A stretch of 64,000 nt of DNA from Ulota crispa (lineage: Eukaryota > Streptophyta > Bryopsida > Orthotrichales > Orthotrichaceae), in contig OY987244.1 of assembly GCA_963920765.1 (NCBI GenBank), positions 32,247,678-32,311,677 on the forward strand, read 5' to 3'. The notes under the pieces are model-generated. The model was not told the origin of the DNA and did not search any database. It worked only from the letters and a program-made list of their open reading frames with translations. Shown piece after piece: positions 24,185 through 39,048 of the stretch (within the stretch, counting starts at the first letter, position 1; each line of letters begins with the position of its first letter). The position numbers were made by a program, and so were the translations under genes.

Positions 24185-24345
24185 TTGGCCACGTCATCGC
24201 AAATGTTCACGACGGTAGTGCACGTCAAAAGACGTCAGCATACGTCAGCCCTAAACGGCGTCCCTTTCCAGACGCTACTGCAGCAGCCCCCAGTCAAGTC
24301 AGTCACTTCGTTTCACTCGAGCTTGACACTGATTTTCACGTCAGT
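24185..24345 (+). promoter_or_regulatory. Cluster of five ACGTCA hexamers upstream of PRMT10
   Basis: ACGTCA occurs at 24191, 24222, 24232, 24242 and 24338, all in the same orientation, three of them 10 bases apart. ACGTCA/TGACGT is the core bound by plant bZIP (TGA and HBP-1) factors and is the 'hexamer' of plant histone promoters. The function here is inferred from position. Confidence 0.6.
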
Positions 24346-24508
24346 CGCCATTTTCTGATCAGAAGAGCTGGCTGCCTCACCACTCTCGCAGTTTCGCTGC
24401 TTCCGATTTCCCCCGCCTCGGCACTGCGTGACCACCGTGCTTCGTGTTCGCTGTGCATCGAGCAATCCAGCGAAGGAGGAGGACGAGCACAAGCGCGAGG
24501 GAGGAGCC

Positions 24509-28134
<3,626 letters not shown>

Positions 28135-28870
28135 AATCAAATTTTTATATTATGCATACCTCTGGGGGTTTGAATCAGAGTAACCTTAAGGTTGAGCAAC
28201 ACCTTTGCAACCGTGAATTTGCCAGGAGCCTCAAACTTATGAAGCACGTTTTGCTTCTATCCTGTCTGATTAATTTCAGGGGGGTTAGAATTACCGAACA
28301 ATCATCAAGTACTTGTCGTCTTGGAACGATAAAGAGTAAGTACTTTGGAAGTGATGCTGCCTGGTTTGCTCCCCAGACTGTGTATCTTTGGTATCCCCGT
28401 ATTTGACATTACCTGGTCAGACAATCTTTTTTCAATCTCGAAAAAGAAATTCGCCCAGTCTTGACTTGCCGAAGCAAATTCAGACCAGATTGGGGCTCCT
28501 AATCTCTGAATCCAAGGGTGAATTCTAAATTCCCAAACTATTTTCTCAATGGTAATTTTCCGAACTCTTACAATTTTTGGAATGTGAAAATGCGGAGCTT
28601 TGTCAGTTCACCCCGACCGCAAAACAGTAGTACGAACGTAAACCCTGGCTTTACAATAGTTTGTCTGAGCCATGGTAACGTGGAAGGCAATATGCAGGAG
28701 AACTCGGAGTTCCTGTAAGCCGGTTAAAGTGCCTAATACCTGTTCAATTCTAAAACTATAGCAAGCCAAGTTCTCAAATAAATATAGGCAACATCCATAG
28801 CACGCCTGTAAAAAACTAGTTGAATATAAGAAATGTTGGATTTTAATTGCCCAAGTTCAAAACACTTCTA
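28135..28870 (+). other. PRMT10 3' flank, probable 3' UTR at its start
   Basis: The coding frame ends at 28134. The following few hundred bases are moderately balanced in composition and may be 3' UTR. No clear poly(A) signal is assigned and no other gene is seen. Confidence 0.4.
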
Positions 28871-29276
28871 AGGTAGGCACACCCATCAGCGACCATCTCC
28901 TAATACTGCACTCTAGTTTTTGACTGTTCTCCACCCACTGTTGAACCTAAAGTGGAATATTAAATGTCACTTGCACAAGCAAATCCTGCCACATGTTAGT
29001 TGCTAAGCTGCTTTGAGGCGGCTGGGATTGGGACCATCTTGTGCATTTATAGGAACACACTCATACACTTTCAAGGATAGTTTAGAATTACCTATAGGAT
29101 TCTTTGAGTTGCAACTTTGTCATTTAATATAAAACGTTCTACAATACTTTTTTCCACAAAAATTATGTTTCTTGATAGCTTGTTGAAAGATTAACCCTGC
29201 AAATTTTTTTCCAAAATTTTCCGAGACCTTGAGGTGCCCCAAAACCTTAAATGATTGGGTATGGGTGTGCCTACCT
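28871..29276. mobile_element. AGGTAGG-type MITE (family D), intact copy, 406 bp
   Basis: The inverted ends AGGTAGGCACACCCAT and ATGGGTGTGCCTACCT are flanked by TA on both sides. This copy keeps two TTAA sites unoccupied that are filled in the copies at 43025-44171 and 53593-54872. Confidence 0.85.
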
Positions 29277-29749
29277 TAGAAGCGCTTCACATTGATAGCC
29301 ACGGGTCTTTTAGAGCCCAAAATAGGTAATGCATGATGCTTAGCTTTTGAGAATTGGTTGAAAATGGATAATGCTGAGTATTAGCTACTAACGCTCAAAA
29401 ATCTCCCCCAAACACAAGTGCCATCAATGGCATTTTCAGTAGCAATATATTCAAAACAACTTACTTAGTTGATAGTTAAATAATAGAGGAAATCACAAAT
29501 AGGGTCATGAAAATGTAAAATATTAAAGAAAGGGGCATAGTTTCAAATTAATTACAAATAAGGGTACAATTTAAAAATAATTTATAATTTTTTTTTATTT
29601 TTTTTGGCTTGGGCGTTGGTTGGTTAAGATACATCACATTAAACGTTATTTAGTTTTCAAAAAATTAAAAAAAATCTTCAAATCAAGCCTAAACAAAGAA
29701 ATTTCAGCAAAGAGGATGGCATTTTTTGGAGAGATCTTTAATCCTTTAA

Positions 29750-30395
29750 CCCCTCACCGCCCATGGTATTTTTGAGTATCTCAAAGTTTGCTTGAAAGTG
29801 AACAAAATGCTGGCATTTTGATCAATCTTATCAATTTTCTCTCAAGCACAACCGTACAAATTCAAAGTAGACATGTTATAGATCACATAGGAAAAGAAAT
29901 CACAACAATATCACTTATGGATTGAAAGATTATAATGATTGATCATGAAGGTGTTAAAACTGTGAAAGTGATTTGAAGTCTTTGAATCCTCTTTTTGCAT
30001 CTCAAACCTAAAACTGAGGGTACCAAAAATATATAAGTATGTAAAGTATAACATGCATAACCCCAATCAATTTACGGCTTCTCAAAATCTATTCTACAAT
30101 TTTTTAAACTTAATTTCTAATGTGACTGTTTCTCTAAGTTCTAGTGTACTTGAAGCTCATTTCCAAGAGCCTTCAACACTAGAAAGTGAAGATTTACAAT
30201 GGACACCCTTGTACAAAATCTTGAATAGACAAATTAGTTTAATTCATATTCAAAATCAGACTCCTAATGCTGAAACTGAACTTCAATACAAATTTAAAAA
30301 TAATGATAGTCATGAAAAACAATCTTGAAAAAAAGTCGGACATTTCTGAATAAAAATCAAAGGGGCCCAATTCGGGCCCTTTGGGCGGTGAGGGG
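29750..30395. mobile_element. TTAA-flanked MITE (CCCCTCACCGCCC subtype), 646 bp
   Basis: The ends CCCCTCACCGCCCA and GGGCGGTGAGGGG are flanked by TTAA (29746-29749 and 30396-30399). It is homologous in inverted orientation to 31302-31951, for example through the block 'aacactagaaagtgaag'. Confidence 0.8.
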
Positions 30396-31301
30396 TTAAG
30401 CACCACACCCATTTTCACAAAATCCACTAAAAACAGGGGTTGTAAGCTTAGATGTGCAATTACCTCAAATGTGGACCCATTTTTAGTAATCCAACCATAC
30501 AAATGGGAAGTACACCTTGTTCATTTTAAAGCACCAAAATTTTAGCTAGATCTACCGTTGGAGGTGAAACATTATAATGATTGAGCGAGCAGTATGCAGA
30601 AAATCTCTAGTGTTTCATGCTTGTGTGGTTTTGAATGTTACCACTTCATGCAAGCTTTGATTGAGAAGAGCCTTACATTCTAGAAAGCTAGGTTTCCCAC
30701 CTTTCCAACAAGACTAGTTTCACACAAAATAGACAAAAATATCAATCACAAAGTGTAGCTAAGTGGACAAAAAGGGTCAAAAAACCCACTTTCTTTGCTA
30801 CCCTAAAACAATTCTACAAGAAATTTGATAATTATTATGGAAAATCCAACTGGTGAAAACAATAAAAAATTGGCCTTAAATGTAGGATGACATAATTTAA
30901 AGCCAAAATGACAACACCATTTTAGTAGACTTTCAAATACTACAATTATACTACTACCGTGTAGGAAAACAATACAAGCGTATTTCTTAAGCAATTTAAA
31001 TTTTTTTAGAATTGTGCAATTGAAACTTGACATTCTTCTTGCATGTTTGATGTATTGTGTTATTGCTTTGATCCATCTTTGACAAAAAATGGATACGTAT
31101 TTTGAAGCCATGCCATATAAACATCATTATTTGTCAACTCACATACCCAATGGCATTGTTATTTTTTTAGATGGATGCAAAATTCTTGTAATCACATGCG
31201 TACTTCAAGACCAAATTCCAAATTATTGAGTGATTTCAACCTATAGGCAAAAAACCACTCCCAGCGACCAAAATATGGTGGCGTGGTCCTTAAAGGGTTA
31301 A

Positions 31302-31951
31302 CCCCTCAAGGCCCAAGGGGACCAAAATTGTCCTTCCTTGTTTGTAAAAGGGATGACTTAATTTTCTTCATGATTAATTACAATGATTTTTATTTTATTT
31401 TAAGTTTTTGTTGAAGTCTTGTTTTAGTATCAAAAGTTTGATTTTGAAAATGACTAACTATGATTTTTCTTTTTAAGATTTTGTACAAGGGTGTCCATTG
31501 TAAATCTTCACTTTCTAGTGTTGAGAGCTCTTAGAAATGAGCCTAAAGTACACTAGAACTTGGAGAAACAATCACACTAAAAATTTAATTTAAAAATTTG
31601 TAGAGTAGATTTTAAGAAGCCGTAAATTGAGTAGGGTTACAAATGTTGTACTTTACATACTCATATTTTTTTTGATATCCTCAATTTTAAGTTTGAGATG
31701 TGAAAAGAGGATTGAAAGACTTCTAATCACTTTCACAATTTTAATACCCTCTTAATCAAATGTTATAATCTTTCAATCCATAAGAGATATTGTTGTGTTT
31801 TCTGTTCTTGTGTGATCTCTAACCTATCTAACTTATATTTGTATGATTAGAATTTAAAAAAAAAACAGATGCAAGTTATCAAAATGTTGACATTTTGTTC
31901 ATCCAAGAATACATTCTAAGATACTCGGGAAAGAGCATGAGTCTTGAGGGG
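31302..31951. mobile_element. TTAA-flanked MITE, inverted partner of 29750-30395, 650 bp
   Basis: The ends CCCCTCAAGGCCC and GTCTTGAGGGG are flanked by TTAA (31298-31301 and 31952-31955). The left TTAA is preceded by 'ggtccttaaaggg', which looks like the right end of another element (about 30400-31297) sharing this TTAA. Confidence 0.8.
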
Positions 31952-32262
31952 TTAAGTTTTTTGAAATTTAATTGACATTTAATGTTATGTATCTAAACCA
32001 ACCAGTGTCCAAACTAAAAAAAATTACAGAAATTTACAAATTATTTTAAAATTGTGCCCCTATTTGTAGTTATTTTGAAACTATGCCCCTATCTCTAATA
32101 TTTTTCATTTTCATGCCCATGTTTGTAATTTCCCCTAAATAATACAAACCCACTTTAAAAAAATTGGTCAAATCCATTTGTTTCATCATTTGAAAGCTTT
32201 TCTTTTATTCTCCTTTTTTTGTAAATCTTTCAATTTATGCTCCCAAATTGTAAACAAATTAA

Positions 32263-32464
32263 GCCCTAAAGGACCATTATCCCTTCGGGGGACATTTGGG
32301 ATTTTGGGCATGTACCTATGGCTAAACTACTTTGCATAACTTTCTGAAACTTTTATTGAAGATGGGGAATTATAAGATCTGTGTGGGCGTCTAATTTTTT
32401 CTTCATTCCGACATTTATTGAAGAAGTTATGCATGAATAATTGAAAATAAGGGAGAAGAGGGCA

Positions 32465-32546
<82 letters not shown>

Positions 32547-33293
32547 CATTGCAATTTTTTTAAATAAAAATTTGAAATTGGTTCCTTAGATTTTTATGTA
32601 TTTGTAAAGCTTTGAATCATTCAATTCTGATAGATGAGATGAAAGTTATGAGAAGTTTTAGTTTGCGGGTAGGTATGGGACTCCCAAACCTCCATTCATT
32701 TTCCCCCTTGTAAAACTTGTTGCTTTACTTTTTTGAGGTCCTTGTGTATTTGTTTTTTGCCTTTTTTTTTTGGTAAGTTGTAGTAGACTAAGATTCTTTG
32801 CTTTTCACCATTTGGATCAAAGTAATTCAAGTTTCTCAATTTTACATAAATCCTCCAATTTTGCCTAGTGTATATGCAAATTTCATGACCTTATAGCATT
32901 GCAAGATTGTACAAAGTATGATTCACACCTCCGTTTCATTTGAAAATTCTCCCACACATACCTAACTTGGTCTTTTACATGAAAAAATTAAAGCTCAACT
33001 TTGTGTAAAGCAATTTTTTTGATATAGGAGAGGTCAAAGGCTTCTGAAATTTTTGGGCAGCAGTAAATTTATTTATTTATTTATTTATTTATTTTTCACT
33101 TCAAATGTGAATATCTCACTCCTCTACTGCTAAAGTGAGCTGATTTTTTTCTCACAAGTACCTCCCATAGTCTAGGGCAAGATCTTACGGTTGGATTTCC
33201 GAAAAAACTTAATTTCCTACATTTCTATTCATTCCCCCAAAAGTGGCAATTTTCAGTGATTTTCACAGAAAAAAGGGCTTCGTCCTTTAGGGG
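32263..33293. mobile_element. TTAA-family element (CCCTAAAGGAC subtype) with microsatellite
   Basis: It starts CCCTAAAGGACC after TTAA (32259-32262) and ends GTCCTTTAGGGG. The right TTAA has mutated to TTCG. The right half matches 53849-54753. An AT-dinucleotide run lies at about 32470-32544 and an ATTT run at about 33067-33093. Confidence 0.75.
32470..32544. repeat. (AT)n microsatellite, about 75 bp
   Basis: Uninterrupted alternating TA. A minus-strand open frame across it is only Tyr-Ile repeats and is an artefact. Confidence 0.95.
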
Positions 33294-33556
33294 TTCGGTG
33301 AAAGTGCTATCCCAAAGCATGATAAATGCAAAGTTCTCGTCATAGGAAGACTGAAGTTTAACCGATAAGGCTATTTGTGATTTGTGTAAGCCTTGGGGTT
33401 CTAGTTGGATTAAACCGAAATATAATTATTTTAGGTGAAGTGGTTACCAAAGGATGGAATGGAAATCCTCAAGTGGATCATCTCATTTCTTTTTCATTCC
33501 TTATTTTCTAAAGTATTCAAAGTCTTATACTTATAGCCTCAATTGTTTGGCCTTAG

Positions 33557-33682
33557 CCTCCTCACGACCGTGGAGTATCTCAAAATACATTAAGAAGGGG
33601 ACATGTATTGTCCCCTTAGGTGGTGAATACCCCTTAGATCCTTAGGTGGTGAATACCCCTTAGGTCCTTAGGTGGTGAGGGG
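33557..33682. mobile_element. Short TTAA-family MITE with internal 18-26 bp direct repeats
   Basis: The left end CCTCCTCACGACC follows TTAG (a decayed TTAA). The right end GGTGGTGAGGGG precedes TTAA (33683-33686). The segment 'ttaggtggtgaatacccc' occurs twice, and a third, variant copy forms the right terminus. Confidence 0.6.
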
Positions 33683-33686
33683 TTAA

Positions 33687-36231
33687 GGTCAGTAGGCACA
33701 AGACAAAAAGCTCCTTTGCACCCTTATCGTAATGAGTGATCGATTTCAATTCTGTGAATTTTTGGTTCAAACAACCCTAAGTTTTGGTAGCCTTACGTTC
33801 GAGTGTAAAGTAGCCCTTATTCAAAAACATGGCAAACCACAAAGTGTGCTTTTCAAAATTCTTGGTATTCCATTAGTTGTCATAAGCAATTCTAATCGAC
33901 ACAAAATGTTAGCTGTTAGCTGAAAGAGACGTGGGACTTGGTATACCGTACATATGCATTTGTAGGTTGGGGTGGAAGATTGTCATGTTTATTCATGAAC
34001 AAACGCAAAAATAAAAAATTGCCAGTAAATCCAAGTATTGAAATCAACATCGCCAAATTTAGTCTTTGGTAGTAAATATTTAAATTTTAATCTTTTTTGC
34101 TACGTGAAATTTTAAAATTTTCAACCCTAAACGTGTAACTATGTATATGCAGTATACCAAGGTAAGACATGAGGGGACATCTAAATTGAGAGTTAAAAGA
34201 AAGAGAGTAAACTTCAATATCTTTTAATAACCCTAAGTTTAAGAACAACCATCCACAATGCCAAAAGGAAATGCCACTCTCTAAACATACTGGTAGAAGG
34301 GCTAAATTTTGGAAATTTTCAACAGTTCAAAAGAAAATATTTGAATGTTGTTCTACTTGAGGTTGCTTTGTTATTCTTTTCTAAAAAAATTCTAGGTTGT
34401 CAAACTTCACACACAAGGGCCGTCAAAGCGACATCCCATATTTCTTTCACATTATGCAAAGTAGAGATTACACCAATTGTGTCATCTCCCCCCTTCAATT
34501 TCCTACTAACGCCCACTATAGGTTTGCCAATGAACGACTTTCATAATATGGCTTCGTTTCTCTTTTGAGAGCACGTGTTTCTGTACCTTGCAGTACCCCT
34601 GGGTTACTCCTACATGGGGCATTATTCTAAAGGGGTCTTCCCATGGTAAGCAGTGTTTTTTTTAGGCGATGAAAGGACTAATAGCACCAGAAATTTATCT
34701 TCTGCACCAACCCCTTAGAAAATTTTAGAGGTAAAAAAGGGTAAAAAAGCCAGATGTGAAACTTTGATCACACCCTGGCTGCCACTACTCAACCATAACT
34801 TGCTAGGGTTTGCCACCATGTCGCCACCTGTCTATTTGTAGTTTAAACATTGATTCAACAGCAGTCGCCTGAAATGTACCAACGTTGGAGAATTGGGTTT
34901 AGATTGGTAAGGGCTCAGCTTATGGTGGGGCTATGGTGGAACAACTCTGATTTTACCCCTATAAAATGTAAGAATTTAAATATCCACTGATAAACGGATG
35001 AGTTTGAGAATTCTGAATCCAAACACCTAATACAATAGGGGTAGTCACGGCACTTTCTTTTGTTAATGTTGAGAATGAGAAAGTAGTTGTGCCGTGTTGC
35101 TAGTGGCTACCAGAGCTTCCGTCCTATGTGTGTGAAACTTCTTAACTTCCCATTCTTCTCCTCCGGAGGTGAAAAATGGAGTGGAGAATGAGTTAGCGTG
35201 TGAATTTCTTACCATGGTTTGCTTGTTTTCCTTGCTTGTGAATCGCTTTTCACCCTAACTCTTTTTGCTCATCCAATCGTTGGATGTGCTTTCTTTCTTT
35301 AAGTAAACCATTCTCCATTCTCCATCACACACAAATAGGGTGTCACAACATCTTCACAAAGAACAAGCTCCTATTGGCTCCTACTTTTACTCACCCAATT
35401 CTCAATCTCCATTCTTTTTTCATTCTCTGAAAAGCCATGAGTGTCCTTAATGTAAGACAGGTAGCTCAAAAAGCAACAGCTTAAGGGTTGGTTTGCTTTT
35501 TCATGGCCTTTCCAAGACATGAAGTCATTTTGTCTAATTTTTAGACAAAGAGAAATGGATGCTAAATGTAACACAATTTTAAAAAAAAATTAAAGCATTA
35601 TTGAGTTGTTAAGGAGTTTTCAAAGTTTATTATAGTAGGCCCTTATTTGTGATTCTAGGTCTCCCATAAACCATTCCCCTATAACTTATAAAGAGATAAG
35701 ATGAAATCAAGAAATGTGATAGGCTCTGACGATAAACGTCACCTCAATTCATTTAAGACTACGGAGGGTCCATTCAAAAACCGCCTCATATCCATTTTTG
35801 GGCTACCTGTGAGACGCATTATCTGTGAGGGGATGCAATTCAAGCTACCTACCTTAGAACCACATTAGAACCACAGAGGAAGACAAAACTAACCACCTCC
35901 AACATAGAGGGGATTGTTACATTTACCATTGTTTGTAGAAAAAGCTGAGATTTTTCACCTGACCCCACAAATCGGCATTCCATCTAACCGCACTACTGGG
36001 AGAGCAATAATCAAGATCTGCAAGCATTTCTTGCCCTGTTTGGCAATGTGAGGCCAAAGTTAAAAAGCTCCACTTTTTTATATTTCAAAAATTCTGAGCA
36101 ATTAGAAATTTATCGTCTAGATGGAATTTGGAAACTTTGAATTCATATTTGGCTTTAGAGACCCTGCTTTAGTTAAGGTACCTTAGAGGAAAATACAATT
36201 GAATAGCAAGAAAAAGGGGGAAATTTTTATT
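33687..36231. other. Non-coding interval without recognised genes
   Basis: Short open frames occur on both strands, but none shows a known domain or exon structure. A right-hand AGGTAGG-type end ('ctaccttagaacc') is seen near 35850. Confidence 0.4.
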
Positions 36232-36499
36232 ACTGTAGGTTGAGAGCAGATTTGACAGGTCTATCTCAAATTGATTGGTTTTTGAGAAAAAAGTAATTCG
36301 ACATCAGATTTCATAATTAAACAGAATTAGGCACTTTCAAAAAAAGTTGTTATTATTTGGCATTCAACAAAAAAAATAGTAGAATCAAGTCTTTTTTTGA
36401 GCATCTTCCACTTTTTAAAATTAGCCTTTGGTATAAAATTTGTAATAGATTGAGACTTCTTGGAATCAACCTTGATTTTTCATTGTTAGTTAAGCTTAA

Positions 36500-37234
36500 C
36501 CCCTAAGTGACAGACCTATGACCATTGCTTTTCATCTTTAGTGCCTGTTACTTAATTTGTTGTCATTTGGCAACTAAATTTGAATGAAAAATTTTAATTT
36601 ATTTTTCAAGGATGAAACTACATGTCTTCTATACTTCCCAAAAAATTTGATTTAATTTGTGCAATGTTTTTTTTTTTTTGAGAATTTTTGAAGAAAAAGT
36701 GAAGAAAAATCACATCAAATAGAAAATCATTTCAAAAAATCTGAAAATTTCACCATGTATATGTATTACAATGAAAAACATCATGGTATAAACTCAATTT
36801 TTGTGTCATTTTATAATTAGAATATAATAGACATTGAAAATACATTTAAAGTTCAAATTGCAATATAATATTCAATACTAGGAAATTTTCCAAAATTCAA
36901 ATTGGAGTAAAAACTACAGTAGATGTCCTTCATTTTGTTAGTTGGGCTTGAATTCAAAAAATATCATTCTTGTGGAGAAATTTCAGATTTAGAGCAAGGA
37001 GCAACAACTTCCCAAAATACACTAAAATATCATATTTTATGATCCATTTTTCTACTAACTTCTCATTTACAAAGAAAGAAACACTAATGAAACTGCAAAT
37101 TCAATTGGATAGATGAACAACAACTCCTCATAACCCAACATCAACAAAAAATGGATGAAAAATGGTTTCAACTCGCTTGGGTTCAATTTTCATTCATTTG
37201 AGTGGCACTGAATAGTGCTCACGGCGTTCCTAGG
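36500..37234. mobile_element. TTAA-flanked MITE (CCCCTAAGTGAC subtype), 735 bp
   Basis: Flanked by TTAA at 36496-36499 and 37235-37238. It starts CCCCTAAGTGACAGACC and ends GGCGTTCCTAGG. The same subtype, 735 bp and inverted, lies at 43407-44141. Confidence 0.85.
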
Positions 37235-37238
37235 TTAA

Positions 37239-37464
37239 CCCCTAAAGGACGAGGTAGCCCTTTGTGACCAGTACAATACAATGTATTTTTCTTGTATTTG
37301 GAATGCATCCACACCTTTATTATATTTGAGATCAACAAAGAAGTTGGAGAATAGATCCATGCGGTCATAGTGAGCTACTTGAGATTCCAAATTACAACCT
37401 TTTGTTGGTAGCAAATGCCCATTATACGGCAATGTATATACAATGCCCTCTCGTCGTTTAAGGG
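37239..37464. mobile_element. TTAA-flanked MITE (CCCCTAAAGGACGAGG subtype), 226 bp
   Basis: It shares its left TTAA (37235-37238) with the preceding element and is followed by TTAA at 37465-37468. It starts CCCCTAAAGGACGAGGTAG and ends CGTCGTTTAAGGG. Confidence 0.85.
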
Positions 37465-37598
37465 TTAATGACTTTTGTAATATTCAACATTCCAATTTTG
37501 TGATTTGTTTGACATTGGGCATTTTTGGAAAAAAATTTATAGAATAATTAGGCAAATTTTTCGGGAATTATTTTATGCCAAATCTGCTCTCAACCTAC

Positions 37599-39048
37599 AC
37601 TCCTACAGTATTACCCTTATTTGAGTTTTACCAAAACAAGGTCAAAAACACTTGCAGGTTCAATTTTTTAAAATCCGTATTACTATAGCTTGTGGTACTT
37701 TTTCTAGCTAGTTTTTACCTAAATCTTACCTCAAACTGCCTCTAGCTACCATTAGTCCATTACACTATAAAAATTTGGGTGAAAAAAGTGAAAGAAATTG
37801 TTAGATACCTCCTTGAGCAAACACCTATGAGCAAACACCTAGATTGCCAAAGTTTGGATGAAATTTTCTAATATTAATAGTTTTTTTGGATGAACTGCAC
37901 ACATTGTTCAATCTTTCCAAATTTTAGCCGATTTTGGGGTGCGGGTCGCTTTACAAAACAAAAACAAAAAAACCCTGCTGCAGAGTGCAGCCCCTTCCGA
38001 AGTTCCGAGAATCAAACATTCAAACTCATGTTTCTCAAGTGCTTTGTCAGGTTCTACAAGTATAGAATCCGAGAATCGACTTTGCGAACTTTGCATTTAT
38101 GCTCAAGCAGCAATAAAGAATGCACCCTTCGTGGGCAGTGTTTTTTTTTGGTTTAGGGGTCAGTGCTGATTTCTTTCTAGGGACCGTATGTGTGCAGGCC
38201 AAGTGGCTTTGAACCAAACTTGGAGTTTCCTCTAAAAAGGCACTAGCTTCAAAATAATTTGTGGCCCTTCAAATTTTATGTCCCCGGCCACTTCCAATTT
38301 TCAATTGTTGAGTGGTGTGGCCGCAAAGGATTTCGAAGTGTGGAAATTTGGGCTACACACTACATCCTTCTGAATTGTATTAGGCTGCCTTTCAAGTTGT
38401 GTGCTAATTTTTGAATAAAAATTAGCGATAGGAGGCAAACATAGAACATTGAAATGGCAATTTTAAGAAGCAGTTAGGGATATAAATTTGGGAGAAAACG
38501 ACATGTGAGGGAGGAACAAGGAAAAAATTGGTCCTTGCTCATTTTGCATTGTATGTAATAAAAAAGGACTTGCAAAACACACAAACGTTCTCTGATGCCT
38601 GATTTAGTATGATTCTGAAAACATTCACAGTAGTTTTTGGGTTTATGTAGTGTGCTTTACCTGAAATACAAAATGACTCTGAACAAAGAAGCTCAGTGCA
38701 TGCTGGTTGTTATTCCTCACAAGCTGTCAATCATAAGTAAAAAGAAGACAAAGAAAAAATTGGTAAGGAAGGATAGCATGCGGTATTCAATTGTAGGCAA
38801 GCATGAACAACATCCAAGCACCTCAATATCACAACAAGGAGAGAGAATACAATAAGTTCCACAAAAAGAGGAGAATGTAGTGTGGACATTGCAAGAAGTC
38901 AGAACTAGAACGGAGGTGCAATAACAAAGTAGGGCTTACTAAAGTACTATCACCTGCCAAAATTGACTTCCTTGCGGCCTGCGCGATCCCCGCCATGTGT
39001 GCAAACATGACCTACAAATCCCACTAAGTCCACAACCCAGTCATTAGC
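37599..39048. other. Non-coding interval with fragments shared with 56170-56445
   Basis: The segment at about 37620-37958 resembles the interior of the Tourist-like element at 55942-56523 ('taaatcttac' through 'gtgcgggtcgct'). The remainder flanks the hAT relic and may include its non-coding 3' part. No terminal repeats of the hAT element could be fixed. Confidence 0.4.

Larger units (their letters stand above)
29486..32135. mobile_element. Mutator-like element with long TIRs, carrying nested TTAA elements
   Basis: The ends GAGGAAATCACAAATAGGG and the reverse complement of TTGTAATTTCCCC lie within arms of about 170 bp (29486-29660 and 31960-32135). A perfect 9-bp duplication TAAATAATA flanks the element (29477-29485 and 32136-32144). 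A 9-bp duplication with long TIRs is the MULE signature. No transposase remains; the interior is filled by TTAA elements at 29750-30395 and 31302-31951 and the segment between. Confidence 0.85.
36235..37598. mobile_element. Family E MITE interrupted by two TTAA elements
   Basis: It starts GTAGGTTGAGAGCAGATTTG and ends AAATCTGCTCTCAACCTAC, with ACT on both sides. Its halves match 17544-17939 on either side of a single TTAA, into which two elements (36500-37234 and 37239-37464) are inserted. Confidence 0.8.

Noticed and set aside
24428-24508. Upstream in-frame ATG for PRMT10 (start at 24428)
   Set aside because: The extra residues have no similarity to PRMT10 N-termini; the ATG at 24509 gives the expected length.
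32327-32554. Open frame rich in Ile-Tyr repeats
   Set aside because: It is a translation of the (AT)n microsatellite inside a transposable element.
34341-34568. 75-residue plus-strand frame
   Set aside because: No recognisable motif, AT-rich codon use, no splice or context support.
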